Assembly: GCA_029582265.1 (NCBI GenBank)
Contig: CM055827.1
Span: 1,384,574-1,448,573, forward strand
Length of the DNA stretch: 64,000 bases
Direction: 5' to 3'
From: Zoroaster sp. YZ-2022
Lineage: Eukaryota > Echinodermata > Asteroidea > Forcipulatida > Zoroasteridae
The position numbers and the translations under genes are program-made. Positions 22,036 to 35,000 of the stretch are shown here, piece by piece; the first letter of the stretch is position 1; the number at the start of each line of letters is the position of its first letter. The notes under the pieces were generated by a model. That model saw only the letters and a list, made by a program, of their open reading frames with translations. It was not told where the DNA came from and did no database searches.

Positions 22036-22900
22036 GGATACGACATTCTACCCAATTGTTTAAAAAAGTCTCTACTGTGATAGTGATACTAAAACACGCT
22101 GCTCATCAGAATGATTTTCCTAACTTTTATGCACACCTTCAAGTTGCATACTTACATGCTGGCCATCTACCAGATGTGTCCTCTACCATAATAAGTGATG
22201 ATTTAATGTTTTGGAAGAAAAACTGCAGGTAAAATCTTTGCACAATGACTTACCCTTTGTTGTTGATATGTAACTGTTGTAGCTCTGCACAAATTTCGTA
22301 TCAGCTGACAGCCACTAGAGAATGCTGAAAAGGCCATACTTATTGGGAAATATTGACTTACCTAGACTTATAAGTGTTAAACATAATACTTGAAAATGTT
22401 TTATAACGTTTTATTTAGATGTAAATCGTGTTTCTAAAAGCTTTATTTTGTGCACAAGGTATGCAACACATTATTTATGCGGTGTATGTGAACATGGAGG
22501 CTGCCATGTTGAAATTGTGTATCCTCAAATTAACGTATAATATGTTGCACAATTAAGTTACTTTTATTCCAAAATCACCACTAAATATGTAGTTTAAAAA
22601 AATATATAATTATTACTAAAATTTGTAAAATACTAATATTGTTAATAAAAAGCTAGTTTTAATTCCAAAGTGTGAGCAAAATATTATAACGTTGGAGAGA
22701 GGATGGAAAGAGGAGTGAATTTGGCAAGGTCACTTGAGGTCACCAAAATTAGATTGCTGATATGATATTTATGTTACGTTGTTGCCTGATGAGAGGACGA
22801 GTTTCCTGCAAACAGTGTCTATTGCAATGGTGCATGCTTGAACTTTTGTTAAAGCTTGGGGTATCTCAGTTGAAAGGTTTATATTTTCCCCTAGAAAAGG
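22036..22900. other. Upstream region of COMMD4, no gene recognised
   Basis: No family resemblance in the open frames at 22017-22232 or 22762-23037. The upstream exons of the minus-strand MRPL9 gene would be expected between here and 21.2 kb; none could be identified. ATGGCAGCC on the minus strand near 22507 is in good start context, but its frame closes after ten codons. Confidence 0.35.
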
Positions 22901-22929
22901 TTGTTCGTTTTGACAATAAAGTACAGTTT

Positions 22930-23078
22930 CTTTCACTTTCAGTAAGCTGGGAACCTGGCCGTGTACGGTCATTAGCGCGTAACGTTAGTGGAAAGAAGGA
23001 ACTACCCAATTTGGAAGTCAGAGTTGCACAGAACTAGTCTTACTACAAAAAATACTAGATACAAAGCTACACTTCAGA
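22930..23078 (+). promoter_or_regulatory. Probable promoter and 5' UTR of COMMD4
   Basis: The stretch before the inferred start codon has a cluster of CpG (GTGTACGG, AGCGCGTAACG) in an otherwise CpG-poor area and no TATA box. A CpG-rich TATA-less start is usual for a housekeeping gene. The exact start site cannot be read from sequence. Confidence 0.35.
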
Positions 23079-26000
23079 ATGGTATGAACATGATGAATAA
23101 TGGATTCTCTTTCTTAAAGATTCATGAATGTAATGCTTAACATATAAAATTAACTCGTGGAGCATGCATTTTTATTAAAAAGTAATTAGTACTTTTTTAT
23201 TTTTTTTCTTAATAATATTCAGTGTAATTATTTTGTTCCATATTCAGAGGTTCCGTTTTTGTGGAGGGCTTGACTGCCCAGATTGGGTCCTGGCAGAAAT
23301 CAGCATCTTGTCCAAAATTGTAAGTTTGACCTAGGTGCAGTTTGTTTACCTCATCTCCTCAAAAATCACTAGGCCTACCTGCTTAATTTCTCAGTAATTA
23401 AAAAAAAAACTTTGCCCAACATGTAGTATTTCTCACCCAAAATATTAAAGCTCTTTTAGAGCAAAAACTATACAAGAACAAAGAAGCACGCATCTGTGAT
23501 ATTCACATTTACTCCAACTGGTTGTTAACTTTTCATCTTGTAGACATCAGTGAAAATGAAGTTACTTTGTGTTCAAGTCATCAAAGATCTCCTTGGAAAC
23601 AGCATTGATGTAAGTCTATTTACTCAAGAAGGTTCAGAGAGGTGATTCTTTCCAGACTTGGAAATTTGTTGATTATATAAATTCCAAGTCTTTTGGTAAA
23701 TTAGTATCCTAAGTAGGCAGATTCACGCAAACCGCCGATGGTGGCGCTATTTTTCATATCCTTTTTTTCTGTCGAAGTTGTGACCCGCCGAACTTTCATG
23801 GTAAAATTATAATATAAAGGGTAGTCTACGGATGTAGTCACTTCTAGTGTCGATAAATGGATACTACACATCGTGGTTATCTTAATTGATCAGTCCATGC
23901 CAACTGTAACGTTGGCACAAAAACAGTGCAACTATGCAAAATAGACTTTGTTAGTACTACAAGGATACATTGGAGGCAAATTCGGTCACAACTTTTCAAA
24001 TGAAACTGGATCTTAAAAATTACCAAATATTTAAATCAACAAAAATTCGTAACTTTGCATAGGGTTAACCTATCATGACCATTGACCCCTCATTTTCTTT
24101 CTAATTTTTTGTTCTATCCAGTGATATGACATTTAAAAGCATTGAAGCAACTTCAAATTTTCATGAAACTGCCTATCCTAAGAAGTGTTGTAGATGTAGT
24201 CTTATCCGAACATTTGTTCATAACAAATGCTTGACTGGTATGACTGCTATTCATGATTAACACTAACCCTCTAGGTATTCTGGCTAGGAATCTTCCTGAA
24301 TCCTCCAAAATCCATCAGTGCACTTTTGGAAACATGCCCTTATCTTCAAACTGCACCATGCATTTTCGTTGATCTTTCATATTCAGCACTTATGGCCTGT
24401 ACTTCTTGCCAGGTAGTAATTTTGCCTCATTTGAAGAGGTGAAAGTACCAGTTTCCAACAGTGCTGAATTTTTCCCAAAAAGTGCTCCTTGGCCATTTTT
24501 ACAGGATTTGGGGTGGTTAGGGTTACTTGATAAATCAACACCACACCCCATAATTCAATTCCCAAGCTTTAAAATTTCTTGCTTAAATCCTTTAAAAAAA
24601 AGTGTGGTGAGTACATTACCAAAGGGTTTCTGATAATTATTGCAGCCAGCACGTGTGAAATGGTTTATGTTGGAACTGTGTCACACTTACCAACAGGATA
24701 GTTGGGCCTGTCCCAGCTCTAGTTTGGACGTAATACATTGACATTGTATAATGTATTTTCCATGCAGCGTGAATGCAACCTGATTGGTCAATAGGGCAAT
24801 TCCATGGTTACTCACGTTACATTTTTGAGGTTTTGTGCCCACTCTTAATGCCATAATATATATTTCACTCATCAGTTTTTACACAGAAGTTGCATTCTAC
24901 CCAGACCTTACTCAGCACAAAAAAAAAATAATTTAACAAATTTGTTATATGTACGCGATATAAGATAAAAATGCTGGTTACTCACGTTACATTTTTCGGA
25001 CATGCATGAAATGTTGCGTTTTCTCTTATATAGCTTACATGAAACAAATTTCTGACATTATTTTGTGCTGAGTAAGGTCTGGGTATAATGCAACTACTGT
25101 GAAAAAACTGATGAGTGAAATATATATTATGGAATTAAGAGTGGGCCCAAAACCTCAAAAATGTAACGTGAGTAACCATGGAAATGCACAATATAGGATT
25201 ATAATAAGCAGCTTTTGATTTAATATTTTCTTCTGTTTCAGTATGAGAAAGTTTATAAACTGACGGCTGATGCAAAGTATGGTATGTTTTGCCATTTTTT
25301 TCTTCTTCTTATTTAAAAAAAAATTTAAACACTGCCCAAGAGAACAAGAAGCATGATGGATGCCCATGCTAAAGTTCATTTATTCTGAGCAGGTGGCAGA
25401 TTAATCAGATGATGATGAACATTAGATTTGAAGGACTTTTTGATGAACTTTTCTTCAGTCACTATGAGTTAAATATTATAAAATCACCTAGTAAAATCAA
25501 TTTAGAAACCTTGACCTGTGGAATTTACTCATCAATTTGACTTGAAGATAATCTTTGAAGATTTTTTGCAGGAATTGGTCTTTACTATTTTGAGTTATAT
25601 TTCATGTGTAGTGCTCGGGATCGTCATGGTTTCAAATTAATGGTCGCCAACGTCAGATTCTGACAGGGCACTTTAAGAAGATCCATTTCATAGAAATTTT
25701 TTAGGGGAACTTTTGTTTTATGCACTTTTCAGTTATTACCACAATGAACACATTGTATGCACTTTTCAGTTATTACCACAATGAACACATTGTGTTATTG
25801 TGCCATTTTTCCTTCTTTTCTCAAAACCCTTCCGGAAAAGATATCAGGTCAGGACCTTATATGTTTATATTACTTCATTTTTTGTAGAGTTTTTGTTTTA
25901 TTAACTTCAAAAATACATTGGAAATACCTTATATTTCTTTTGACTTTACCTTCAGAAACCGGTGATGTAAAAGCCAGCATAGCAGCTCTGAGTTTTATCT

Positions 26001-29000
26001 TGTCAAGTGCGGCTAAATACAATGTTGATGGGGAGTCCTTGTCTAATGAGTTACAGCAGTTAGGTTTGCCTAAAGGTAAGCTCTAAGTATCGGAGATTAT
26101 CAGTGTAGTCATTATACTGGCTGTCCAACTAGGAGAGAAACTTAAAGCCAATTTACACAATTGGTAATCTCAAGAAACATAAATGATCATACTTGGTGTC
26201 AAGTTGATGATGGTATCAAACATCCCTTGAAATATTTCTGTCTGAGGTGTTATCGTTTTAGTGAATGAATTGCTGTCATTTGTAGATAGAAATTCCATAT
26301 TGGAATGAATACAAACAATCTGGATACAATTTCACTATTTTCTTGAAACAACGCAATGAAATAAGCTGAAACTTTCACAGGTTTTTTGTTTTTTTAATTG
26401 TTTTAAATTTATTTATTACATATCTCTTGATTCTTATCAAGTATGGATGTGTAACCTGGAAAAATGGTACTCTTGAGAATGACGGGGATAGCCAACCAAA
26501 ACAGCAAAAACCAAGATCAATAGGAAAAGGTCGCGAACTTTTCTTAATTAAACAAATTGGGACAAAGGAAAAAATTATTTTACCTTCAAAGGACAAACGG
26601 CTTTATTAACTTCTCAAAACAAACCTTTTGAGCTGAAAATCCAAACTGCCAATTAAAAATAAGTTTTAAAAAAATTCAAAGGTAAGAAGGCAAAAAAAAA
26701 AAACTATTATGAAAATGTTTCCAAAAAGAATGCAACTTTAAACGAAAATAAAACAAAAGAATGTATAAAACCAACACAGCACTAAAGTGAAATACAATTT
26801 ACAGACAATCAAACATCTACCAGAATTATTGAGCAGTATGAGTGTATGGGAGAAAGCAGCTGTCCGGCATATGTGTTTACTGCTTACTGCTTACCTGCTC
26901 ACTGACCAGCTTAGCACAGGGCCAGTGTCAGGACAAAGGAATGGTCTGGTGCTCTTTAACAATTAACTAAAATATATACAGTGAACTTTGGGTACTACAC
27001 AGGGGTGCCACTCCTATGAGTATATTGCAAAAAGAAATAAAAACATAAATTCTGTAAGGGGCACTCCTACTATATATAACACAGGAATTTCACTCCCTTA
27101 CACTCACCACTGCTGAAACCCATTGTTGTCCTCAACAATGAAACTTAACTACTGGAGTACTGTTCAAAGAATAACACTACTTCTAAAACAAGAGCCTGCG
27201 ATGTTTGTCATGAACCTGAACAGTGTAAATAAAACAAACTGAAAATTGCATGTTAATCAAATCCATATCTAGTTATAGTTCCAGAGTCCAAAACGATTTG
27301 GAGGCTTGATTTGTCGTCTGGGACGAAAGGACAGCATCCCGTCTTCATCACTGGACTCGTCACAGGCGTCATCTTCACGGCCAGAATCAGCATCATCAGC
27401 AGATGTGGATATATGGCTTGCAGTCTCTTCTGCTGCAGGTTGCAGATGTGCATCTTGGGATGGTCTGCCACGGGTGTGGTCATCTGAGAATGCCTCTTCA
27501 TCAGTACTGGAATGTGTTGTCAAAGGACCATCTGGACGAACCTGTAGAGCATCATCACTCACCTCGGATGTGGAGGAAAGGGGTACATCAAAGGGGCAAG
27601 GTGTCAGCATGTTTCTGTGGAGTGTTCTCGTCTTCTTGAGCCGGTCTGACGTCGACATAGGCATGATAGGCGGGTAGCTTCCGTACTATCACATGTGGCC
27701 ATTCCTCCCAGTTATCCTTGAGTTTGCACTTGCCACGGGTGTCTTGTTCTGAACTGTACGTGATCACCTGGCTTAAGAACAACTTCACGTACTTTCTGGT
27801 CATATGCAGTCTTCTGTTTCTGTCTGGCCTTTTCTGCAGCTGCATCTGCCTCGTGGTATGCTGTGCGCATGTGTCGTCTGAGTCGTCTGACGTATTCTGA
27901 AGGAGATTTAGCATTCTTCGTATTGTGCTCATCGGAACTTCTCTGTGGCTGGAACAGAAGGTCAACCGGTAGTTTGGGCTCTCGTAGGAACATCATGTAG
28001 AATGGGGAATAACCGGTGGATTCATGCTTCGTTGAGTTATATGCATGTGTCATCGTTTCTGCATACATAGCCCAATTTACCTTCTGGTCTGGCTCTAAGG
28101 TACCGAACATTGAGAGTAGTGTGCGGTTGAAGCGCTCCGTCATGCCATTACCTTGCGGATGGTATGGGGTCGATCGGCTTTTAGTGATACCCATCAACCT
28201 GCAGAGCTCTTTAATGATTTCAGCCTCAAAGCACTTCCCTTGGTCTGAATGTACCCTTTCTGGGATGCCATAGTGAACGATGAACTTTTGCCACAATATC
28301 TTGGCCACCGTTGTTGCCTTCTGGTCATGTGAAGGATAAGCTTGGGCATACCGTGTAAAGTGGTCTGTCACAACCAAGATATTCTCATAGCCTCCTTTAG
28401 ACTTCTCTAGGCTGAGGAAGTCTATGCAGACTAGTTCTAGCGGGCGTGAAATGCAGATATTCTGCAGACCAGCACACCTCTTCCCAACAGGCAGCTTACG
28501 GAGAGTACACCTCTTACATTTCTCAATGTACCGCTTGACTTCAGTGTGCATACCTGGCCAGAAATACCCGATCCTTCCACGAGCTGAAGGGTTTTACTGA
28601 AACCAAGGTGACCAACGGTATCATGCAGATAGTTCAGGACCTGATGTCTCATGGCACGAGGAAGAACCAAAAGGTGTCTCATTCTATCTTCACCTTCCTT
28701 TCGGTAGAATAGGAGCCCTGTCACCACGTGAAGATTGTCCCAGGCGCGCAATAGCCGCCCGGACAAGTTTAGGCTCCGAGACATCGCTCTCCTACTTGGC
28801 TTTGACTGAAAAGTTGTCTTCAACTCCAAGACTCTGCTTACCACTGGATCATTCAGCTGAGCTTTATGGAAACTGGAGCCTTGTGAACAGCTGGTTCGAA
28901 AGTATGCGGGACGTCATCACCACTGCTTAAAACATCAGATTTGTCCTGCTGCTCTTCACTGCTTGTCTCATCACTACTTGAGGACAATAGGGAAGAAGAT

Positions 29001-32000
29001 CCGGTTTGATGTATCACTACTTCATCAGCTGCCTCAGTGTTACTACTAGACCATTCTGATGTTATTTCTGCTGAGTGACTTGGGTGTTGAACAGCAATGT
29101 TGATGTCTACTGTTGCTGGTTCTTTGGTTGCGTCGGTCCTTTGCTCTGTTGAATCTAGGATGCATTGAACATCCTCTCTCGTTATGCGGGACAGGGCATC
29201 TGCATTTCCATTGTTCTTTCCGGGGCGGTACTGTATGTCAAGGTTGAAGAGGGACAGGTCGTTGACCCAACGATGGCTGTGCGCATCCAATTTAGCTTTC
29301 TTTAGCACATACGTCAATGGGTTGTTGTCTGTGACGGCGGTAACCGTGGCCATACAAGTAGTCCCGAAACTTAATAGTCAGCGCCCAGTGTAACGCCCTG
29401 AATTCTAGCTTGTGGGCGGATACCTTTTTCTGCTGAAGACAGAGTCCTGCTAGCATATGCGATTACGCGTTCCGTCCATCTTGTTGTTGTGTTAACACCG
29501 CACCTAGGCCCTCCAGAGATGCATCAGTCTGCACTACAAAGCGGCAGCGTGTAGTCTGCGTATGCCAAGACTGGAGTGGAAGTTAATTTTGAAATTAGGG
29601 ATCGAACGCCACCTCACATTGGTCACTCCAGATAAATGGGGGTCTTTGTAACCTCGCTTTCCTCCAATTAATTTGAAGAGAGGATTGGCTATTTTGGCAT
29701 AGTTGTGGATGAATTTCCTGTAGTAGCCCGTAATGCCAAGGAAACTTCGGACATCCTTCTTACTTTTGAGTCGGCCAGTTCTCTGGCTGCAACCTTCTCA
29801 GGGTTAGTAGTAATCCCTTCAGCAGAAACAATGTGCCCGAGATATTGCACACTGCTCTTGAGGAAGTGACACTTTGACGGTTTGAGCTTTAGGTTGTGAC
29901 GTCTCAGTCTCTGAAATACCTCTTCAAGGCGGGAGATGTGTTCTTCAATGGTTGAACTGTAGATGATGATGTCATCAAGATAAAGAAGAACACTTTCAAA
30001 ATTCATGTCGCTAAACACGGTGGACATCAGGCGTTGGAACGTGGCTGGTGCATTAGACGAGACCAAGCGGCATTCTTGTGAACTCGAACAGTCCCATAGG
30101 TGTCGTAAAAGCTGTCTTTGGCTGGTCCTTCTCCGCCATTCGAACTTGAAGATAGCCAGAAGTGAGATCTAAGCAAGTAAAATACTTAGCTTTCCTAAGG
30201 CATCTAAAGCTTCTTCAATCCGTGGTAGTGGGTATGCATCACGAACAGTTCTGGAGTTTAGTTTACGATAGTCAGCATAAAGCCTAATACTGCCATCTTT
30301 CTTCCGGACAATTACTACTGGGGAAGCAAATGGGCTCTGACTCGGTTTGATGACTTTGGTCCTCTCCAGATCTTTAATGTGCTTACGGACCTCTTGGAAT
30401 TCTCCTGGTACAATGCGCCTATACGGGATACGGAAGGGGTTGGGTCAGTCAGTGGGATTCGTGATCAACTGTCGTGGTCATGCCAATATCGAGCGAATCT
30501 TTGGAGAAAAGCGTCGGCATTTTGTCTGAGGACATCCTCAAGGCGATCCTTTCTGAGGAGTCAGATCAGCAACGTCGATGTCTGGCATGGGGTTTTCGTC
30601 TGGCGGTTTGTTGAAAAGTCACCACATCTGCAGTATCGGGATCTGGCGTTGAGTGAACGACTTGGATACTGGACAGCCATGCCACAACTGCATTCCTTCT
30701 AACAGTTACCGTCTGATGAGACAAGTTGCACAGCCGAATAGGTACTTTACAGTCTCGGACTTCTACCAACATCTGCCCAACAGCTAGACTATTATTGCTC
30801 TTGCCCTCCACCAGTGCTGTGATGCAAGCGACCTTTAGTAGATTTTGGAGGCGTTGGCGTTATGATTACTTCTGCTCCAGGCTGTACTTGACGGCGTCTT
30901 CCTGCATAGCGAAGATGACCAATCTCTCCATTGGTGCGAGCAATATCTATGCCATCTGTATTTATGCACTGGAATGCTGAATACCAATTGGCAGACTTGT
31001 GGGCTCTTGTCATGAAACCTCGGCCATATTTACTGTGCAGCACGCCCCGTACTGCTAAGATCACATTGGTCCCAAGAAGGAGAGGGGTTGAGCGTCTGAA
31101 CTTTGTCACTGGGACGACTAACGCAGGAACATTTCTGATCTTTTCACCGATGGCATCAATATGGAGGAGGATATACCCCCGATGAGGGACATTCTGACCG
31201 CCAGCGCCCTTAATGATGATGTCGGTCTTCTTCAAAACTTGTTGTTTAAGTTCAGGATGACTTAAGATGAAATCGTCTGTAATGGTAGTCACCTGTGAAC
31301 CAGTGTCAAGCAGAGCCTGACAACTCCTCCCTGAGACGACTACGTCTGTGGTACTTACTGGTCCCACCAGTTCTTTATCTGGCTGATATCCTGGACTGGT
31401 TTGGAGAGAGATCATCTTCGATTCACTCCAGCGTGTAGTGTCCATAGTAGGGCTCTCCTTACTTGTGATACCTGTCAATTGCCCAGCATCAACAGGTTGA
31501 ACTAGTTTAAAGGCATCTGCTGTCTCCCTTGTTCCGTGGCGAAGTTGGTCTGTCGTCTCGGTGCTTTACACTCACGAGAGAAGTGGCCTACCTCACCGCA
31601 AGTGTAACATCTCTGCACTTGTCTCATGGCGGGATGCGTGGGATTGATTCATATCCCTAATCTGCATGGGGGTCCTTGTCTACTGAGGGCACTCTCTGTT
31701 GGTGTACCACGTTGACCAAGAGAGTGTTGGTCCTGTGCGACCTGATCCAACGTTGACATGTGTTGTTTCATCATTTTTGTCAGTTCCTCCAATTGTCCAC
31801 TGACATTTGGAGTGACTTGGTTATGTGATTGTGCCAGCTTCACCTCCAGTTCTTTCTTCGTCTTTTGGTGTTGGGATGTTGAATTGTCAGCCTCTGTAGT
31901 CTGTTGATGGATGGAGTACTGGTAACGCCTAGCTTCCCGTGCATTTGAGAGAATTCCTCGTTGATGACTCGCAACTCGTTTCTGAGTGTTTTGAAACTCA

Positions 32001-35000
32001 TACAGCGAGGCTGCATTGGGGCAAGGCGTTGCGGACTGCGTTGTCATGGAGACCAGACATGAATTGGGTTGTCAGGAGCACATCACGATCTTCTCCAAGG
32101 GAACCTTGCCTCCCTTGCCGCCTTTTGATGTCCTCTACATTTCTCAACAAGGTCTCGAGGGCAATGGCATACTCGATTGCAGTCTCCTCTGACCGCTGCT
32201 GTCTCGAAAAAAATTTCGCTATGGGGGTAGCTGCAGTACATCCTTCTCCAAATTCGTCTAGTAGTTCTGAGATGGCCTCCTCTGCAGTGGTGGTTCCATG
32301 GCTCTCCAAGTTTAGGACCACGTCGCGAGCGTCCGCTTTTGTATGTCGGACGACTTCCTGGAACCGGACTCGCTCTGCTTGGGGTCCCTTTAATTCCAGA
32401 AGAAACCGCATGTCACGTGCCCAGTCCTCTACTCGGAGTCCATGTTTTTTCGAACTAGACCCACTAAATGTGGGGCGATCCTTCAACTGGTGAGCGGTGT
32501 AAGTCCCTGATGTCTGGTGCCCGAGAGTTGGCTTGGAAAGGGGGTCGAAATCTGCCATCTGTATGCTGCTTGGATAGGGACTACATGTAGGCTGATGGGT
32601 GTTGTGTTGAGCGCCAGGTGGAATTGTCTGGTGATGAGGGCTTGGTGTTGTACCCTGCATCGCCGTCATGGTTGGTGAATGTGGCAGGAAAGGTGTACTC
32701 TGCCCATGAAAGGTTAGGTTGGCTGGACACGGGGTTTCCGTCATCATGCACGGTAAACGTCTTTCAACTAAAAGCACTGTGTTGGTTTTAATTTTGAAAA
32801 AAAAATTATCTAGAAAAAAAACACTCTGTCCCAAATGAATAAAAACAAAAGTTGGCTAAATTCTAAAAGAAATTTGTTTTCCTACCCGGATCTTCCACCA
32901 AAAGAAGAAAAAAATGTAACCTGGAAAAATGGTACTCTTGAGAATGACGGGGATAGCCAACCAAAACAGCAAAAACCAAGATCAATAGGAAAAGGTCGCG
33001 AACTTTTCTTAATTAAACAAATTGGAACAAAGGAAAAAATTATTTTACCTTCAAAGGACAAACGGCTTTATTAACTTCTCAAAACAAACCTTTTGAGCTG
33101 AAAATCCAAACTGCCAATTAAAAATAAGTTTTAAAAAAATTCAAAGGTAAGAAGGCAAAAAAAAAAAACTATTATGAAAATGTTTCCAAAAAGAATGCAA
33201 CTTTAAACGAAAATAAAACAAAAGAATGTATAAAACCAACACTGCACTAAAGTGAAATACAATTTACAGACAATCAAACATCTACCAGAATTATTGAGCA
33301 GTATGAGTGTATGGGAGAAAGCAGCTGTCCGGCATATGTGTTTACTGCTTACTGCTTACCTGCTCACTGACCAGCTTAGCACAGGGCCAGTGTCAGGACA
33401 AAGGAATGGTCTGGTGCTCTTTAACAATTAACTAAAATATATACAGTGAACTTTGGGTACTACACAGGGGTGCCACTCCTATGAGTATATTGCAAAAAGA
33501 AATAAAAACATATAAATTCTGTAAGGGGCACTCCTACTATATATAACACAGGAATTTCACTCCCTTACAGATGCATTTACAGACATTGGTTGGTTTCTGT
33601 ACATCTCTCTTGATTCTTATCAAGTATGAATGCATTTACAGACATGGAGTGTCGTGGCCGAGCGGTCTAGCGCACCGAACTCAAGTTCTGGTGTTGCCAG
33701 CAGCAGGGTGTGGGTTCGAGCCCCGGTCGTGACACTTGTGTCCTTGAGCAAGGTACTTAACCATAATTGCTTCGTCCTTCGGATGGGACGTAAAGCCGTA
33801 GGTCCCGTGTGTTGTATAATGCACGTAAAGTGGATTGTCGTGCGGTCTAGCGCATTGAACTCAAGTTCTGGTGCTGCCAGCAGCAGAGTGTGGGTTCGAG
33901 CCCCGGCCGTGACACCTGTGTCCTTGAGCAAGACACTTAACCATAATTGCTTCTCTCCACCCAGGGGTTAAATGGGTACCTGTGAAGGCAGAGATGGTTT
34001 GCTCTATATGCGCTAGAAATGGCAGCAATTGAGCTGTATACTCCCCAGGGAGCTGAGATGGTTTCAGGAATGATTTATGAGCCTTATGAGCCTTATGAGC
34101 AGGGATAATAATATAATGCGCCTTGAGCGCCACTTAGTTGGTGGATACGTGCGCTATATAAATCTATACATTATTACATTATTATTGGTTGGTTTCTGTA
34201 CATCTCTCTTGATTCTTATCAAGTATGGATGCATTCACAGACATCGGTTGGTTTCTGTACATCTCTCTTGATTCTTATCAAGTATGAATGCATTTACAGA
34301 CATCGGTTGGTTTCTGCACACATCTCTTGATTCTTATCAAGTATGGATGCATTTACAGACATCGGTTGGTTTCTGCACACATCTCTTGATTCTTATCAAG
34401 TATGGATGCATTTACAGACATCGGTTGGTTTCTGCACATCATCTCTTGATTCATATCAAGTATGAATGCATTTACAGACATCGGTTGGTTTCTGCACACA
34501 TCTCTTGATTCTTATCAAGTATGGATGCATTTACAGACATCGGTTGGTTTCTGCACACATCTCTTGATTCTTATCAAGTATGGATGCATTTACAGACATC
34601 GGTTGGTTTCTGCACACATCTCTTGATTCTTATCAAGTATGGATGCATTTACAGACATCGGTTGGTTTCTGCACACATCTCTTGATTCTTATCAAGTATG
34701 GATGCATTTACAGACATCGGTTGGTTTCTGCACACATCTCTTGATTCTTATCAAGTATGGATGCATTACAGACATCGGTTGGTTTCTGCACACATCTCTT
34801 GATTCTTATCAAGTATGGATGCATTTACAGACATCGGTTGGTTTCTGCACACATCTCTTGATTCTTATCAAGTATGGATGCATTTACAGACATCGGTTGG
34901 TTTCTGCACACATCTCTTGATTCTTATCAAGTATGGATGCATTTACAGACATCGGTTGGTTTCTGTACACATCTCTTGATTCTTATCAAGTATGGATGCA

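Larger units (their letters stand above)
26450..33569 (-). mobile_element. Ty3/Gypsy LTR retrotransposon, 7.1 kb, inserted in a satellite monomer
   Basis: Two near-identical LTRs (26450-27102 and 32915-33569, TG...CA ends) flank an interior with gag, protease, RT, RNase H and integrase on the minus strand. A 4-bp target duplication GATG is present on each side (26446-26449 and 33570-33573). A possible primer-binding site TGGTGGAAGATCCGGG lies about 14 bases inside the 5' LTR (minus strand, from 32900). LTR identity is high, so the insertion is young, yet several frame breaks interrupt the proteins. Protein order PR-RT-RH-IN identifies the Ty3/Gypsy group. It lies in intron 5 of COMMD4 in the opposite orientation to the gene. 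Confidence 0.93.

Noticed and set aside
22480..22510. First exon of MRPL9 at the minus-strand ATGGCAGCC
   Set aside because: The frame closes after ten codons with no donor before the stop.
33650..33740. A genuine tRNA-Leu gene
   Set aside because: A and B boxes are present, but the tRNA-like head is fused to a SINE body and tail found in three other places, and the folded arms are imperfect.
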